Shown: positions 11,195 through 22,639 of the stretch, piece by piece
How the letters are laid out: the number at the start of each line of letters is the position of its first letter
How positions within the stretch are numbered: position 1 is the first letter of the stretch
Translations under genes and position numbers: made by a program
The notes under the pieces: model-generated
Seen by the model: the letters and a program-made list of their open reading frames with translations, nothing else
The model's database searches: none
What the model was told of the DNA's origin: nothing
NCBI GenBank assembly: GCA_037976565.1
Contig: CP137684.1
Coordinates: 25,099,010-25,163,009, forward strand
Length of the DNA stretch: 64,000 nt
From: Mesocentrotus franciscanus
Lineage: Eukaryota; Echinodermata; Echinoidea; Camarodonta; Strongylocentrotidae
Direction of reading: 5' to 3'

Positions 11195-12900
11195 TGTCAA
11201 GACTAGGATCAGCATCACCAAACACTAAAGATGTGTAGATTTTACTAAGACACACCTCCATACGAAATTTGAAAGAAATCTGTCAAGAAATGTGGCAGTA
11301 AGAGTGCACAAAAGGGACAAATTACCTTTGACCCTATAAACAATGGAACAATGAGGGCAGCATCAACCAAAACTATAGGTGTGTAGATTTTACCAACATA
11401 CATTTCCATACACAATTTGAAAGAAATCTGTCAAGATATGTTGAAGTTAGACCACACACTAGAGTGCACACAAGACATCTATCAAGATATGACCTTTGAC
11501 CTTGTACAAGACAGAACACTGGAGGCAGCATCACCAAAATCTATAGGCTTGTAGATTATACCAAGATACATTGACCTTCGTTCAAAATTTGAACAAAATC
11601 CCTTGAAAAATGTGGCCTATACAGTGCGTCCCAAAAAAAACTATTCACTTTTGAAATGGCTGCCGAATAAAAAAATATATAATTCTGGGGGGAAAGTTTT
11701 ATATGTATGGAAAGCTCATAAACTCAACTTTCATATGACACCAAAAAGTCCGAAAATAATTCATGCTTGGGTGAGCACTGCTCACTTTTGAAAAGGGTAT
11801 GAAAATTAGGTTGCGCAGGAATCAGCCTTCCAATTTGTGAGAGGTAACTCCTTTGGAGCTTACACCATTAAGGGTGATATGATACATTCATGATTTGCTG
11901 AGTGAATTTCATGGTTAATTAAACCAAACTTTTATGCATGAGTGAACAGGAATTGCATTGTTTATTGTAGCATTGTAACTTTCCCTGGTAGACTCAGTGG
12001 TGTGTTCATGGGAGTCAAGATGGAGTGATGGTACATGTTGTAATTTCCATGTTACAAACTGTTATTTTTTACATAGGGTTACCCATTAACCTGAATAATA
12101 CTGTAAGTAGCCAACATCTGTGACATTCCTTTTTTCAACAAACCATATTTGAATAATCAATTTACATAATCCCCATCTGGTTATTAAGTAAATCAATGAG
12201 ATGTTCAACTAATCTTACAATAACTGAAATGTGGGGTGAAGGCTTTTATTCAAAGTCACAGATGTAAAAATAACAGTTTGTAATATGGAAATTACAACAT
12301 GTACCATCACCCCATCCTGACTCCCATGAACTCACCACTGAGTTTACCAGGGAAAGTTACAATGCTACAATAAACAATGCAATTCCTGTTCACTCATGCA
12401 TACAAGTTTGGTTTAATTAACCATGAAATTCACTCAGCAAATCATGAATGAATCATATCACCCTCAATTTTTAAGCTCCAAAGGATTTACCTCTCACAAA
12501 TTGGAAGGCTAATTCCTGCGCAACCTAATTTTCATACCCTTTACAAAAGTGAGCAGTGCTCACCCAAGCACGAATTATTTTCGGACTTTTTGGTGTCATA
12601 TGAAAGTTGAGTTTATGAGCTTTCCATACATATTAAACTCTTCCCCCAGAATCATATATTTTTTTATTCGGCAGCCATTTCAAAAGTGTATAGTTTTTTT
12701 TGGGACGCACTGTAGAGCGCACACCAACCATCCACAAAAATATGGCCTTTTACCCTACAGAAGACGGAACACTAGGGGCAGCATCACCAAAAATTATAGT
12801 TGTGTAGATTCTACCAAGATTCACCTCCATACCAAATTTGAAAGAAATCCGTCAAGGAATGTGGCAGATAGAGCGCACACAAGAATATGACGCGGCGGCG
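11195..12900 (+). repeat. tandem satellite of about 130-200 bp, interrupted
   Basis: Imperfect units contain GGCAGCATCACCAAA, TGTAGATTTTACCAAGA, CCATACNAAATTTGAAAGAAA and TCTGTCAAGAAATGTGGC, followed by AGAGTGCACACAAG. Copies start near 11207, 11357, 11526 and 12777. The run is split by the element at 11622-12712; the flanks GGCCTA and TAGAGCGCACAC rejoin into a normal unit. Ends resembling AACTAGAAATATCGC and GCGGCGGCGCAAGCC may mark a larger non-autonomous element with internal tandem repeats. Confidence 0.8.
11622..12712. mobile_element. 1.09-kb foldback element with arms of about 450 bp
   Basis: The left arm is about 11622-12072 and the right arm about 12263-12712. They are near-perfect inverted copies around a spacer of about 190 bp. 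Termini are CAGTGCGTCCCAAAAAAAAC and its complement, and the target TA is duplicated at 11620-11621 and 12713-12714. CAGT...ACTG ends and a TA duplication are typical of the Tc1/mariner superfamily. No transposase is present, so it is non-autonomous. The short frames at 11603-11791 and 12549-12890 are the same arm read from opposite ends. Confidence 0.93.
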
Positions 12901-12902
12901 CA

Positions 12903-13550
12903 AGCCAGAAATTTCTTAACAACATTTGAAACTTCTCCCAGGAAGCCTCATATTTAAACATTTTGTTTAATTTAAATAGCATTGAACAGACGAACAAATA
13001 AGAATAAGACTAATTGGGTGTGTGCTACTGTGCTATGATAAGAACATCATACTGTGAAATATTGAGGCAAAACGGAATTGATACGAGAAATTATTATTCG
13101 TCGCAGATGAAAGAACATCTCTTGAAATATCTAGAGGAATTTGTCCGTAGGATCTGGGATAGTGGAGAGTTACGCAGGACGAAAGAAAGGCCTTAAAACA
13201 GACCAGGAATGAACAAAATGGTGCCTGGACGGTCACGCATAAGTGCTTTCGGAAAACAAAGATTCAGGTGACCTTGATTGGATGTCAGAGATAATGCCTA
13301 CAAAGTTGGAGAGGAATCGGGCTGGAGGAAGGGACCTTCATAGGGATAACAAGCACTGCATGCAAAACGAATGGGATTTGGGAAAATAAGATCAAGAAGA
13401 ATTCAGTGCGCGAGCGGAAACAAGGCATTGTCGTCAATGTAACTACATATAGTCTGCTTTTAAAATTTCACATGGGCCAGCCATAGCATATTGAGAGGGA
13501 CAGATGTGACATCATATACTAAGACAGTAACCCTTCCCGCAAACACAAGG
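12903..13550. other. block remnant then unremarkable sequence
   Basis: About 12903-13005 matches 9658-9750 (TTTGAAACTTCTCC, GGAAGCCT and AAATAGCAT). The remainder contains a 60-codon frame at 13014-13196 that I do not recognise and do not support as a gene. Confidence 0.5.
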
Positions 13551-14040
13551 GGATGTTGTAAAATGGCATTTAATATGCTAATTTCCTATACCCTTGGCTA
13601 ATGAGCCTGGGTAACACGCCTAAGTACATATGTGTGACCAGGCCGGGTGATATCTCAACGGCGCGCCGGTATTATACACACCATGTATGTATGCGTCCTT
13701 CCGTCCATCGCCACCCCCTTGAGGGCATGCATAGCGTTCCAGGATGTCCTGTCATTCTGAAACTTGAGCTGCTATGAGAGACACCGTCTTCTACAGCCTT
13801 AAGCTACAGAATCACTAAGACTACTGACTCACGAGTCACCTCATGACTTGAGAGTTTACAAGCTGAGCGACAATGCTGAGCTACAGAGCTGAGCTGAACT
13901 ATCTATAATATAAGGTTAGTGAATTATCTAGTATCTCATTTCATCCCTCATTGTTTTGTGTAATTGTTCCACCAAAGTAAAGCGGTGGTCACCAACTCCG
14001 CCATCCTTCATCTAGTGTAATCAACTAAACCGTAAGTACC
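13551..14040 (+). mobile_element. possible solo LTR
   Basis: It begins TGTTGTAAAATGGC, has a TATA-like CTATAATATAAGG at about 13902-13914 and ends in a short CA-containing segment (CCGTAAGTACCA). The size and TG start suit a solo LTR. I found no matching target duplication or second copy, so the call is weak. Confidence 0.2.
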
Positions 14041-15615
14041 ATTTTTTAAGCAATTTTCATCAGAATTTTTTAACACAAAATTTAGCTTCGGTTTCTATAT
14101 TTAACATCACGAAACTCTCGTAAGAGGGCAGCGATTTTGTAATGTAAATCGCATGTTATTTCATTATCATCAGGAACATAAGGAAAGTAAGCTTATCTCT
14201 ATCACTCCCGTATCAATTTTGACATCATTGGTTAAACTCTTGAACGATTTCAAAGTGCTTTGTATGAGAATAAAGAAGAGTCCACAAGCGAACTCCGAAG
14301 CCAGTGTGCAAGATTCATCGGGTGTGGGAAGGGGTGATTATGAACCCATTTATTTTTAGGTTTTGTTTACATCACTCTTCACACAGGGGTATGGGTAGAC
14401 CGAAAACGTCAGTCTCTGATATCCATGTTTGATGTGCTGAGACTGCATCTGGCTCCACTGATCACCTCTATACAGACTTACAGAGACTTAAGTATTGTGG
14501 TGTGACCATGGTTCGCTATCTCCAAAAAATCGGTAATATTTCGAAAATCTGATACCATCAATGGAAAGAAGAACATAAAATTACCCGGAGCGGAGACAGA
14601 TTTTGTTTTTGGAATTGGGTATGAAATTATGAAAATATTGACAAAAGATCAGCAAATTTTGCAGTCATTTACATCCGTTCTGAAAAAATACTAACTTATG
14701 GAAAAGGGTCTGGAAGTCTTCATATTGATTATTGAAAGCAGATGTCATCAACATTCTAAGTAAAAAGTGGTACCAACTGATAGTATGATATTTTGCCTTG
14801 CAAATTATGCAATTTCCTTATATTTGATTAATAAATCAGCTGTAAACTCCTGTGCGCAAAGTAAGGTCTCTATATTTGTTACTACTTTTTTGTGAGTTGC
14901 AGTGCGCTTAATACTTATTGGACATCAAATTTTAGATCGCGATTTCTTCGGAATCCTTCGACGATAAATTTTGTAGTTGCACCAATTTGTAGTCTAAAAC
15001 TTTGCTGTCCATTTGGTTATAATTCAAATAAATAAATTTGTGTAGAATATGGTAATCATGGATTGAATCACATTTCCTAATATATTTAAAAATTTTCTGC
15101 GAACTTTGGTCACCCCATTATAGTACATCGTACGGGTAAGTGACGGAGGTTTTGCAATACATTACAGTTTGTGTGTGATTGCTGATCTCATCGCGTGCAG
15201 TTTTTTCAAGAAAACTTTTTTTGAGGCTCAAAAAATGCAGCATATGGCACTGCACTCTAGTTCACAGCACTGCACAAAAGTACGAAAATACTATACCGAG
15301 ACTCAGAATCAGATTCAGAGGACTGTATACTTGCACTGCATCATGCATCCACTGGAGGAAGAAGAAGAAGATGATGATGAAGACCCCATCCATGCGACTT
15401 CGTTTGGTTTCGCAAACGTGTAGCAAGCGAGTGCAGCGACATGTTATTTGTTCACAGTACAATGTACTACAAATAGCACAATCACTACAAAGACTGGCAT
15501 ATTCATGCACGACCACGAGTCATGTTTTAAATTTATAATTTATAATTTATAATAAATAATGGATACTCGCCTGTAAACCATTTGTCGAAAACACAACTTA
15601 AAACCCTCAGAAGGT
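14041..15615. other. intergenic; no gene seen
   Basis: No supportable gene. A run of GAAGAAGAAGATGATGATG at 15360 gives an acidic reading frame that is a simple repeat. TTTATAATTTATAATTTATAA occurs at about 15530-15555. Confidence 0.5.
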
Positions 15616-15619
15616 TAAA

Positions 15620-18115
15620 AGAGTAGACTCTAAGTAGAACCATGGAGCTAGAAAACAAGGAGTGGGCACTCTGCCCCTAGGGCTTTTCTTATCACTCAGA
15701 GCGGGATTATGCGGGATTAGGGGTCCAACGAAAAACAAAACGACCTCTTACGCAACGAGGTCACCCTGGTCGCTATCTCCGGACTTTGATGTCCCATGCG
15801 CGATGCCGCTCTGAACTGGCCCTCTCTATGTGGGAACATCGACAGTCCAGTCATAAGGAATCGCGTGTTCATATAGCTAGCTCTATACACATGTCCCTGC
15901 ATGTCGTTAGCGTCATCACATGCGACATACACTCTGATGTTGTGATAGTCTAGGAATTCAGCTCTCAATGGGTGTAAAAATCTCGAAAATCGGCCAACGA
16001 CAAGGCGAGTTTTGACATGATTATTGTTGAAAATTGTCCATATTTCGTTCCATTTATATTCATATTTCAACGTAATATTAGTTGTAGACCCTGTCTAGCC
16101 CGGGTGAAAATCATTTTTTAGGCAGACAAATTAGATTTTCTTCTTTATTTTGATGTATGACTCCACCGTTCGCTCCCGTTCGTTCTATTGTGATGACCCA
16201 TTGAAAACAGTACATTTTGGTCCATTACATGAAATGAGATCAACCGTTGAAAGAAGACTACATTATGCATAGAATAGAATTTATTGACTCTTGCGACCCC
16301 CTTCTGGGGTATGAGAGTACAACACATTTACATGTCATGGTAATGATACATAATAAAGAATACAAACGTAGCATAATAATACAAAGAATACAGAATACAA
16401 AAAAAAAAAAATACAAATGTATAACGATAAATAGGAATGATCTAAACCTAGGCTATATGCTACACAAAAATACAATATTAAACAAATATGGCAAGTATAC
16501 ATGAAAAGTGGAGAATTCCACATGAGCAATATAAATACAAACAACAAAACACTGCTAACTATCTAAAAAAATTATCAGTTAAAAAAAGTGAGATGTGATT
16601 GGATTGCATGTTATTGTGAGTGCATGGGTGCATGCAGACTAAAAAAATACGGCATAATATTGTCCCTAGAAAGAAAAACCTAAATCACTCTTTGCTTTCC
16701 AAAGGACAAACAAAAAACATAATGGAATATAATGCAATAAGATAAAACAAACAAACAATCAAACAAAACTATACTTGACGTACAGCAAGACTGTACTACA
16801 ACATTCCTTTTTATGGGTGACATGATTATGATTGGATTGCATGTTCAGATTTATTTAGACCAGCAAAATATGACATTATTATCCTTAAGAAGAGTACTAA
16901 TTTCTTCAGCTGTCCTGTACCGGAATATAAAAATAAATTCAACATGTGTATTAATGTGCAAGGGCGTTTAACTATTACTTTACGACCTAAATATAACTCT
17001 CTTTCTTTTCTGAAAAAAGGGCAAACAAAAACATAATGGTATTCATCACCAGACTAATGCATATCACAACATGGGCATTCTATACTAATTTCATTAAAAG
17101 CTTCTTTGAATCTGTTATTATTAATTGGTAAACGGTGTGACCTACATTTAAAACGGCTGAGCAATGTTATTCTATCTTTTTTACCCAGCAAAACTAAATA
17201 CCTTTCAAAGAGAATCATTTTTAAAGATCCTATAATTTTGGCATGCACTGTTGCCATCACAGTCATCTTGTTTTGAAAATGATCGTTTAATCTCAACTTC
17301 AGAGTGCTCAGTATCCAACTATTGCTAAATCCTTCCCGTGCTTTAGCCAGACAAGAGGAACAGCGTGGTTCAATATTTTTCAATACAAGATAACCACTTG
17401 AAATAATTAGACATATCTACATTCTGACTAATTAACCTTTGCAAAAAATAAAATTTGACTGAATATTTATAGGGGAACCTTTTACTATTCTTAACCAGAA
17501 ACTATAACCATTCGATGTTTGATACCGTTAGCTAAACATGCCTTAATTCCCAGTTTCTCCATATACCATACAATCTGGTGTAAATTTATTTACACACAAC
17601 GCTGACCTGAGAAATGTTCTGTGAAATATTTCAATTTGACTCAAATCTTCATATCTCCACACTTCACATCCAAGTTGGTCTAACAATTCAAATCGAATAT
17701 CCAATGGCAGTTTAATTGAGTCTTTGAACCTTTAATGACATAGAGAAGAGGGCTTGCATATGGCCTGTGATACCTGAAAAAAATGGGTAGGGGCAGGGAG
17801 ATGAGACCTGGTAGGGGTTTCGAGGCTTGAGCGGCACACCCCGTCCAAACCAATTCTGAGTACCCCGGGTTTAAAAGCTGCCATGTTACGGGATGTAAAC
17901 ATATCCTACAATGCACCGCACATGCAAGCGATTCCGGTTGATCAACCGACCTTGCGCATGCGCTATGTGATCTTATTTACCACCGATGCGACCAGGCGGC
18001 ATTAATCCAGCTTAGTGGAATGATCGCTTGGGGACCGCGGCACCAGGGATAGTTCAAAGGACCCTAATCCAGTTTTCTCTCCTAGTCTTTTAGCTCCATG
18101 GTAGAACCTAGAATC
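15620..18115. repeat. inverted flanks of a 2.5-kb decayed element
   Basis: TAGAACCATGGAGCTAGAAAAC near 15636 is matched in inverse orientation by TTTTAGCTCCATGGTAGAAC near 18088. The paired GATTAGGGGTCC (15715) and GGACCCTAATCC (18058) lie further inside. The pair brackets 2.5 kb including the LINE fragment at 16800-17710. It could be a transposon with eroded terminal repeats or two unrelated insertions of one short repeat. Confidence 0.4.
16800..17710 (-). pseudogene. decayed LINE ORF2 C-terminal region
   Basis: Read on the minus strand, about 17700-17540 gives ELLDQLGCEVWRYEDLSQIE and CVNKFTPDCMVYGETG. These match the region after the reverse transcriptase in many animal LINEs (a YGCEVW...CMVYGELG pattern). 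Several stops follow. About 17383-17054 is open (RCSSCLAKAREGF..., DRITLLSRFKCRSHRLP..., CPCCDMH), and the segment just below reads DEYHYVFVCPFFRKERELY, a C-terminal zinc-knuckle signature. In-frame stops and missing upstream domains show a dead fragment. It is not the same family as the element at 3751-6565. Confidence 0.75.
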
Positions 18116-19016
18116 TACATGTAGACTGAATCGCGAATCGTCAGTAGCAATTCAGAAATTTGCTCGGATTGCGCAATCGCCAGGATACACGTCGGCCCAT
18201 ATATTTATTCGCCACTAAGAATAATCGGTATGTACAGTACATATCATTCGTAGCTTGATCGAGTCATTGAAGGGCCGATGCTTGATTCGAATGGTTTCTT
18301 TGCTTATGGGGTCGATCGAGTCGGCACCGGTCCCCGGCACCGGTCTTATAGTAGTTAGAAAAAGTTTTAAAAAGAGTAACAAGGCCACTGATTAGGGGGT
18401 ACGTGCGGAAGGGAGTCTTATTGTCTTCTAGTCTTGTCCTCCCCACGTAATTCTCTCTTTCTTTTAGTCTTCGAGTAACTTTTGTTTTATATTAAGCAGT
18501 GTGAATATTGAATTAGCCACCAGCAAATGTGAATGGAATAAAACAAAAAGCATAAGTTCTTCCGAATCATTAAATTCAAGTGGTCTTATTTAATAAAATA
18601 TATAGGCTATTTTGGAATAACGCCAACAAGGCTCCATCAAGAAAACAAAGAATCAGAAACCGCAAAATGCCCAAATATATTATATCATTTTGGGTATTTT
18701 GATGAGGAAATAACATTTCAGAGATCATGAGTAAAGTATCTTAGTTTCCTCGGTCGCTTCGATCCCTCGCTCGCAAAATTTAGAAACGGGATATAGTTTC
18801 AAACAGTGAGGTCCATGAATATCCCTATATATGGCATGGCGGGCAACTTGCTGCCCGAATATTGTCATGATTCGAGTATCATATAGAGCCCGAATATAAC
18901 CTTATCTATTGTTATAAAAATGAAATTTATACCATAATTAACAATGCATCTTTTTTTCACCTCATAATTCGCTTCACTTTTCGCAAAATTTATGAACCAG
19001 GATGATTCTTGGCAAC
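18116..19016. other. intergenic; no gene seen
   Basis: No coding region supported. GGCACCGGTC occurs twice, around CCCC, at about 18323-18345, forming a small direct repeat of a near-palindrome. Confidence 0.5.
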
Positions 19017-19742
19017 CAGGGGCGTCAATCCATTTTATACTTGGGGGCACTGAAATCTGAGTGTTACTAGAGCGTAGCAATTAAGCGGAGCGTTATAAGG
19101 CGTCGGGTCAAGGCGCGAAGGCCCGGCGTGGATTCCAGGGGATGGAGCCCCCGGAAGCTCTGGAGTTTTCACGGTTTTTCAGACGTAAGAACGCATAGAT
19201 TTTCTTCCATTTGTCAAACAAGTTTGGCAGCAAAATTAGTTGATATAAGGACTCATTATTTCATTTTGTTTCATGCTTAATAATTATTATACCCTATATT
19301 TAATTACCTTGGCGTTTTTTTTCTATAGATGGGATAGCTAGCCTTAGTTTTCCTTAGGCTTTTTTATTTAATGAACAGTCGCTACGACAAGATAAGATCC
19401 ATTTCACTCCTCAAATAAAAAATAAATAAAAATCATTTCATTAATCAAAATAACTTGATAGATTTCGAGGGTATTTTAAAATGCCGGTATATAGGCGTAC
19501 TCATGATACTTATTAATATCTTAGTACCGAAATGAAGGCTCGATCTGTGGCGTAAATTTATTCTGTATTTTTCAAACTGGATTCATGCAATTTGGTCAAC
19601 ATTTAGATCAACTCCATTCAAACACCATGCAATCGCACAATTTTGGGTCACGTTTTGATCAAAATTAAATTATATTCCAAGGACTTTCGTTTATCGTAAT
19701 TGACAGTTTTTTTATGGTAAATATAGGCCTTCGTTTTGCCGA

Positions 19743-19822
19743 GGACGCCGAAAATGTTTTGGGTTATTTTTTTTAATTTTGTCGTCAATTTTAAAAAATA
19801 ACCCAAAACATTTTCGGCGTCC
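19743..19822. repeat. 80-bp perfect hairpin
   Basis: GGACGCCGAAAATGTTTTGG (19743) and its complement CCAAAACATTTTCGGCGTCC (ending 19822) enclose a short AT-rich loop. The paired arms extend to about 33 bp each through T- and A-rich sequence. It may be a pair of transposon ends joined back to back. Confidence 0.85.
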
Positions 19823-20755
19823 CAGTGGCACCAGGCGCGCCGGAAGCGGTTTGGGATTGGGGGAGGGGGAATCATTCCAGGGGGCTCACCTTTCAGGGGC
19901 AGTGGCGTAATGAGAAAAAGGTCAAGGAGCGGAGCCCCCGGAAGCTCAGGGGTTTTAGTCATTAAATTACGGTTAGATAAGCATATTTAGATACCTTATT
20001 TGCGACACTGGCAGCTAGTCACTATAAGTGGCGAGGGTCCAGGCAGGGGGCTGAGCCCCATGAAGCTCATGTGTTTTAGGCATTTTAATTACCGTCAGAT
20101 GAGCATCCAGGGGCCCGCCTTAGAGCACTTGGTCGGAGCCCCCGTAAGCTCAGGGGTTTTAGGACTTTAATTATGGTCAGATGAGCATTATTTCGATACC
20201 TCATTTGTGACGTACACTGGCAGGTCACTTTTTTTCTTTCTCTCTTTCTTTCTTTTTCTCTTTAACATACTTTTTTTTTTAAGTGAGGGGGCTCGAGCCC
20301 CGAGGCCCGCCGTTCTGCAGACTCTGACGTGAAGGCTTCAAAATAAGCATATTTTTTGCCTGACTGTAAATTTGGGTTTTTGTAATTTTCCAACAATCGC
20401 ATAAAAAAGTATAATTTAAAAAAAAAATTAAGAAAAATTCGGGAAAATCATATCATTCCAGCAACCTTTGTAAATCACTCACTGGTATTGAATAAGAATG
20501 AAACTACGTTTGAATTTTATTTGAGGGGCAACTCCCCCTCCCCCCTCCTCCCCCCATCATTCCGCCAGTGTTCAGTGTCTCATGTCTTCTCACCCCTATC
20601 ATAAAATACACCCGCTTTCCTATTCACTCACAATTTTCCTCTTTGTTTTTACCTTACTCACAATATTTTCGCGATATGCGCGTATCGGTATAAGGAAGTT
20701 TAATTCCTGTTTACTCTCCTTTTCTTTGAATGGAATATAATTGTGATTGTGATAA

Positions 20756-20783
20756 ATTCTTTTTTTTTTTTGGGGGGGGGGGT
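20756..20783 (+). repeat. T-run joined to G-run
   Basis: About 12 T followed by about 10 G. It mirrors the C-run/A-run at 6894-6924 and resembles T-run/G-run tracts at 21785-21810. Confidence 0.9.
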
Positions 20784-20989
20784 TAAAAATACAAACCACT
20801 TTTACTCCTTTACTGCTGATTTTTCGGGGCGAAAATGCGTTCCCCCACTTTTTCGATTGGGGCGACTGCCCCTCCCCCCGCCACTTTCGGCGCCCCTGAG
20901 TGGCACACTCCCCCTCACGGAGGGCGCAAAATGGCGGTGCCCAGGGGGGGTGAATATTTGTCACTGAAGCTAATGGTTTTCGATATAGA

Positions 20990-21765
20990 AACGGTACTAG
21001 AAACCTTTATAGAGGATGAATTTCGTATGTATGACAAAAACTATATTAGTTTAACCAATACCAATTTTCATTGATTTTTCTTTGCCCCTCTAAAGAGCCT
21101 TGCTGAAAAGGCTGGTATATAATTCGTCAAAAAAACCTGCGCTTATTAATGTTATGGGTCGTTTAAGTTATACGAGGAAAACTTAAAGAAAATTTAAAGA
21201 TAAAAAGATAAGAGACGATAATAAAATAAACATTTTTTTCAAATACACCTGTATATCAAATTAAACTTATACATGCACGAGACTATTTAAGGTTTTTATT
21301 TTCGGTGTTTGTACTCCAAAAATGAGGTGAAACAAAAGGAGTAAGGAAGCTAGCTAGGTCGAGTGACCGGAGAATGAGCCCGAGAATGAGAAGGTTCTGA
21401 GCAGATCACAAAAGGTTGAAGCGCGAATTCAAGTGTATACATGTAGTTCTGAAAGAATTGTTTGTATTAATATTCCTCTATATCTGTAGAGTAGTTTTCT
21501 TTTCTTTCTTTTTTAAAATTCCAAACTAAAGTAATTTTTTTCGTGAAAGAGAAAATAAGATTATAATCAATATTTCGATTTTCTCTGATTTCTAAGTCAT
21601 ATGGATTTGAGAATTGTGGGTGGGGGCGGGGGCGGGGGCGGGGTCGATTATGTGCGCAAGCTAGGCCGAGGCAATTGTGATGTCTTATAGCCTATTTTCC
21701 TCTTTGTTTTTACCTTCCCACCGCCCGGCACTTTCTTTTGCCTATTTTTCTTTTGAGACAGTGTT

Positions 21766-21797
<32 letters not shown>

Positions 21798-22270
21798 TTT
21801 GGGGGGGGGTAATTGTTGTTGTTTCTTAGGGTGATTATTGTATAGGGTATCATTATCCCATCAAGTATTACTCTGATGAATTGGGTTTATCATGATAGGC
21901 CTATATATATATATATATAGCTTTTTGTGTCATATATTGGTAGTGGTGGTAGTGAGGGGAGCAGTCAACCAAAATACATAGTACATAGCAAATGTTGCAA
22001 CACCCTCCTCCCCAATGATGGAAAGCTTTTACAAGTAAACTTTTTTTTAATGCAGGATTATAATGTGCAGGCAAGAATTGGGGCGTTCTTTCTAGTTGGG
22101 GCGTTCTTTTTACTGCCAATTTGAATGGGGAAAAATGCAGGGACGAATTATATACAGACGAGTTTATTTTGGATATGACGAAGATCGGACGGACTATAGA
22201 CATCGAAATGTCTTTACATGCTATACTAGCTCCGTTCGATTTCGGAATGAAATAGAATTCAACTGTGAAC
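20990..22270. other. intergenic; simple repeats only
   Basis: No gene supported. It contains a G-rich tract at 21617-21644 (four or more GGGG runs), GTTTT repeats at about 21765-21800 and a (TA)n run at about 21902-21919. The opposing frames at 21901-22311 overlap each other and match nothing I know. Confidence 0.5.
21617..21644 (+). other. predicted G-quadruplex tract
   Basis: GGGTGGGGGCGGGGGCGGGG has at least four G-runs of three or more separated by one base, which meets the usual quadruplex pattern. It lies about 1.9 kb upstream of the IMMP1L start codon. Confidence 0.7.
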
Positions 22271-22274
22271 ATTC

Positions 22275-22330
22275 AAATTGTGACGTGACGGTGACAGGTC
22301 ATTCTTGTTGAAATCCAAACCTCAGTAGGT
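22275..22330 (+). promoter_or_regulatory. possible CRE-like sites upstream of IMMP1L
   Basis: TGACGTGACGGTGACAG (from 22281) contains a TGACGT half-palindrome plus two TGAC repeats. A potential splice donor (CCTCAGTAGGT) follows at about 22320. This could be the promoter and 5' untranslated exon of IMMP1L, whose first coding exon is preceded by a 3' splice site. The link is an inference. Confidence 0.2.
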
Positions 22331-22369
22331 CTTCAGCTCAAACAATACTTCGTCATCTTGGAGAGGTTT

Positions 22370-22560
22370 GATTCATTTGTTGTTTCTAAATCCTTACGTG
22401 GCCGCCGTGGGCTTTGGACTTCTTTGGTCAGGTCCACGGTTCCAGACCAACATCCAGTGCGTGTGGTGCATGGTGCGGCTCTCCGGCCGGGCCGAGAACG
22501 TCGCCAAGGCCTTGGCGACGGGATGGGTAATCTGCCACGGCAGGCAAGCCATAGTCGGAA
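22370..22560. other. GC-rich open stretch, unrecognised
   Basis: This island is much richer in GC than its surroundings and contains the palindrome CGCCAAGGCCTTGGCG at about 22501. It is open in two plus frames, including GFGLLWSGPRFQTNIQC and VAKALATGWVICHGRQ. I recognise no family. It may be a fragment of a mobile element or an upstream exon. Confidence 0.3.
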
Positions 22561-22639
22561 GTGTATTCTCTAGTTTTCAGACCCATATTAATTTCGAGAT
22601 AAATTCTATCTTCAAATGTGTAAACTGAATAACATGTGT

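Larger units (their letters stand above)
19017..20900. mobile_element. cluster of degenerate inverted-repeat DNA transposons
   Basis: CAGGGGCGTCAATCC (19017) pairs with a rightward GGCGCCCCTG (about 20889), and CAGTGGCGTAATGAG (19904) with ATCATTCCGCCAGTG (about 20558). Both are imperfect terminal pairs like those of hAT-type and related elements. Inside, a unit with GGAGCCCCCGGAAGCTC, GGGGTTTTAG, ATTAAATTACGGTTAGATAA and GAGCAT repeats at 19921, about 20050 and 20131, with an outlier at 19145. No transposase frame survives. Confidence 0.5.

Noticed and set aside
15169..15538. Overlapping plus-strand frames including an EEEEEDDDED stretch
   Set aside because: The acidic run is a GAA/GAT simple repeat and the frames overlap each other without splice or promoter signals.
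19017..20900. A single intact hAT transposon with an 8-bp target duplication
   Set aside because: The CAGGGGCG-type ends pair only partly, and the flanks TTGGCAAC and AGTGGCAC do not match well enough to be a duplication.
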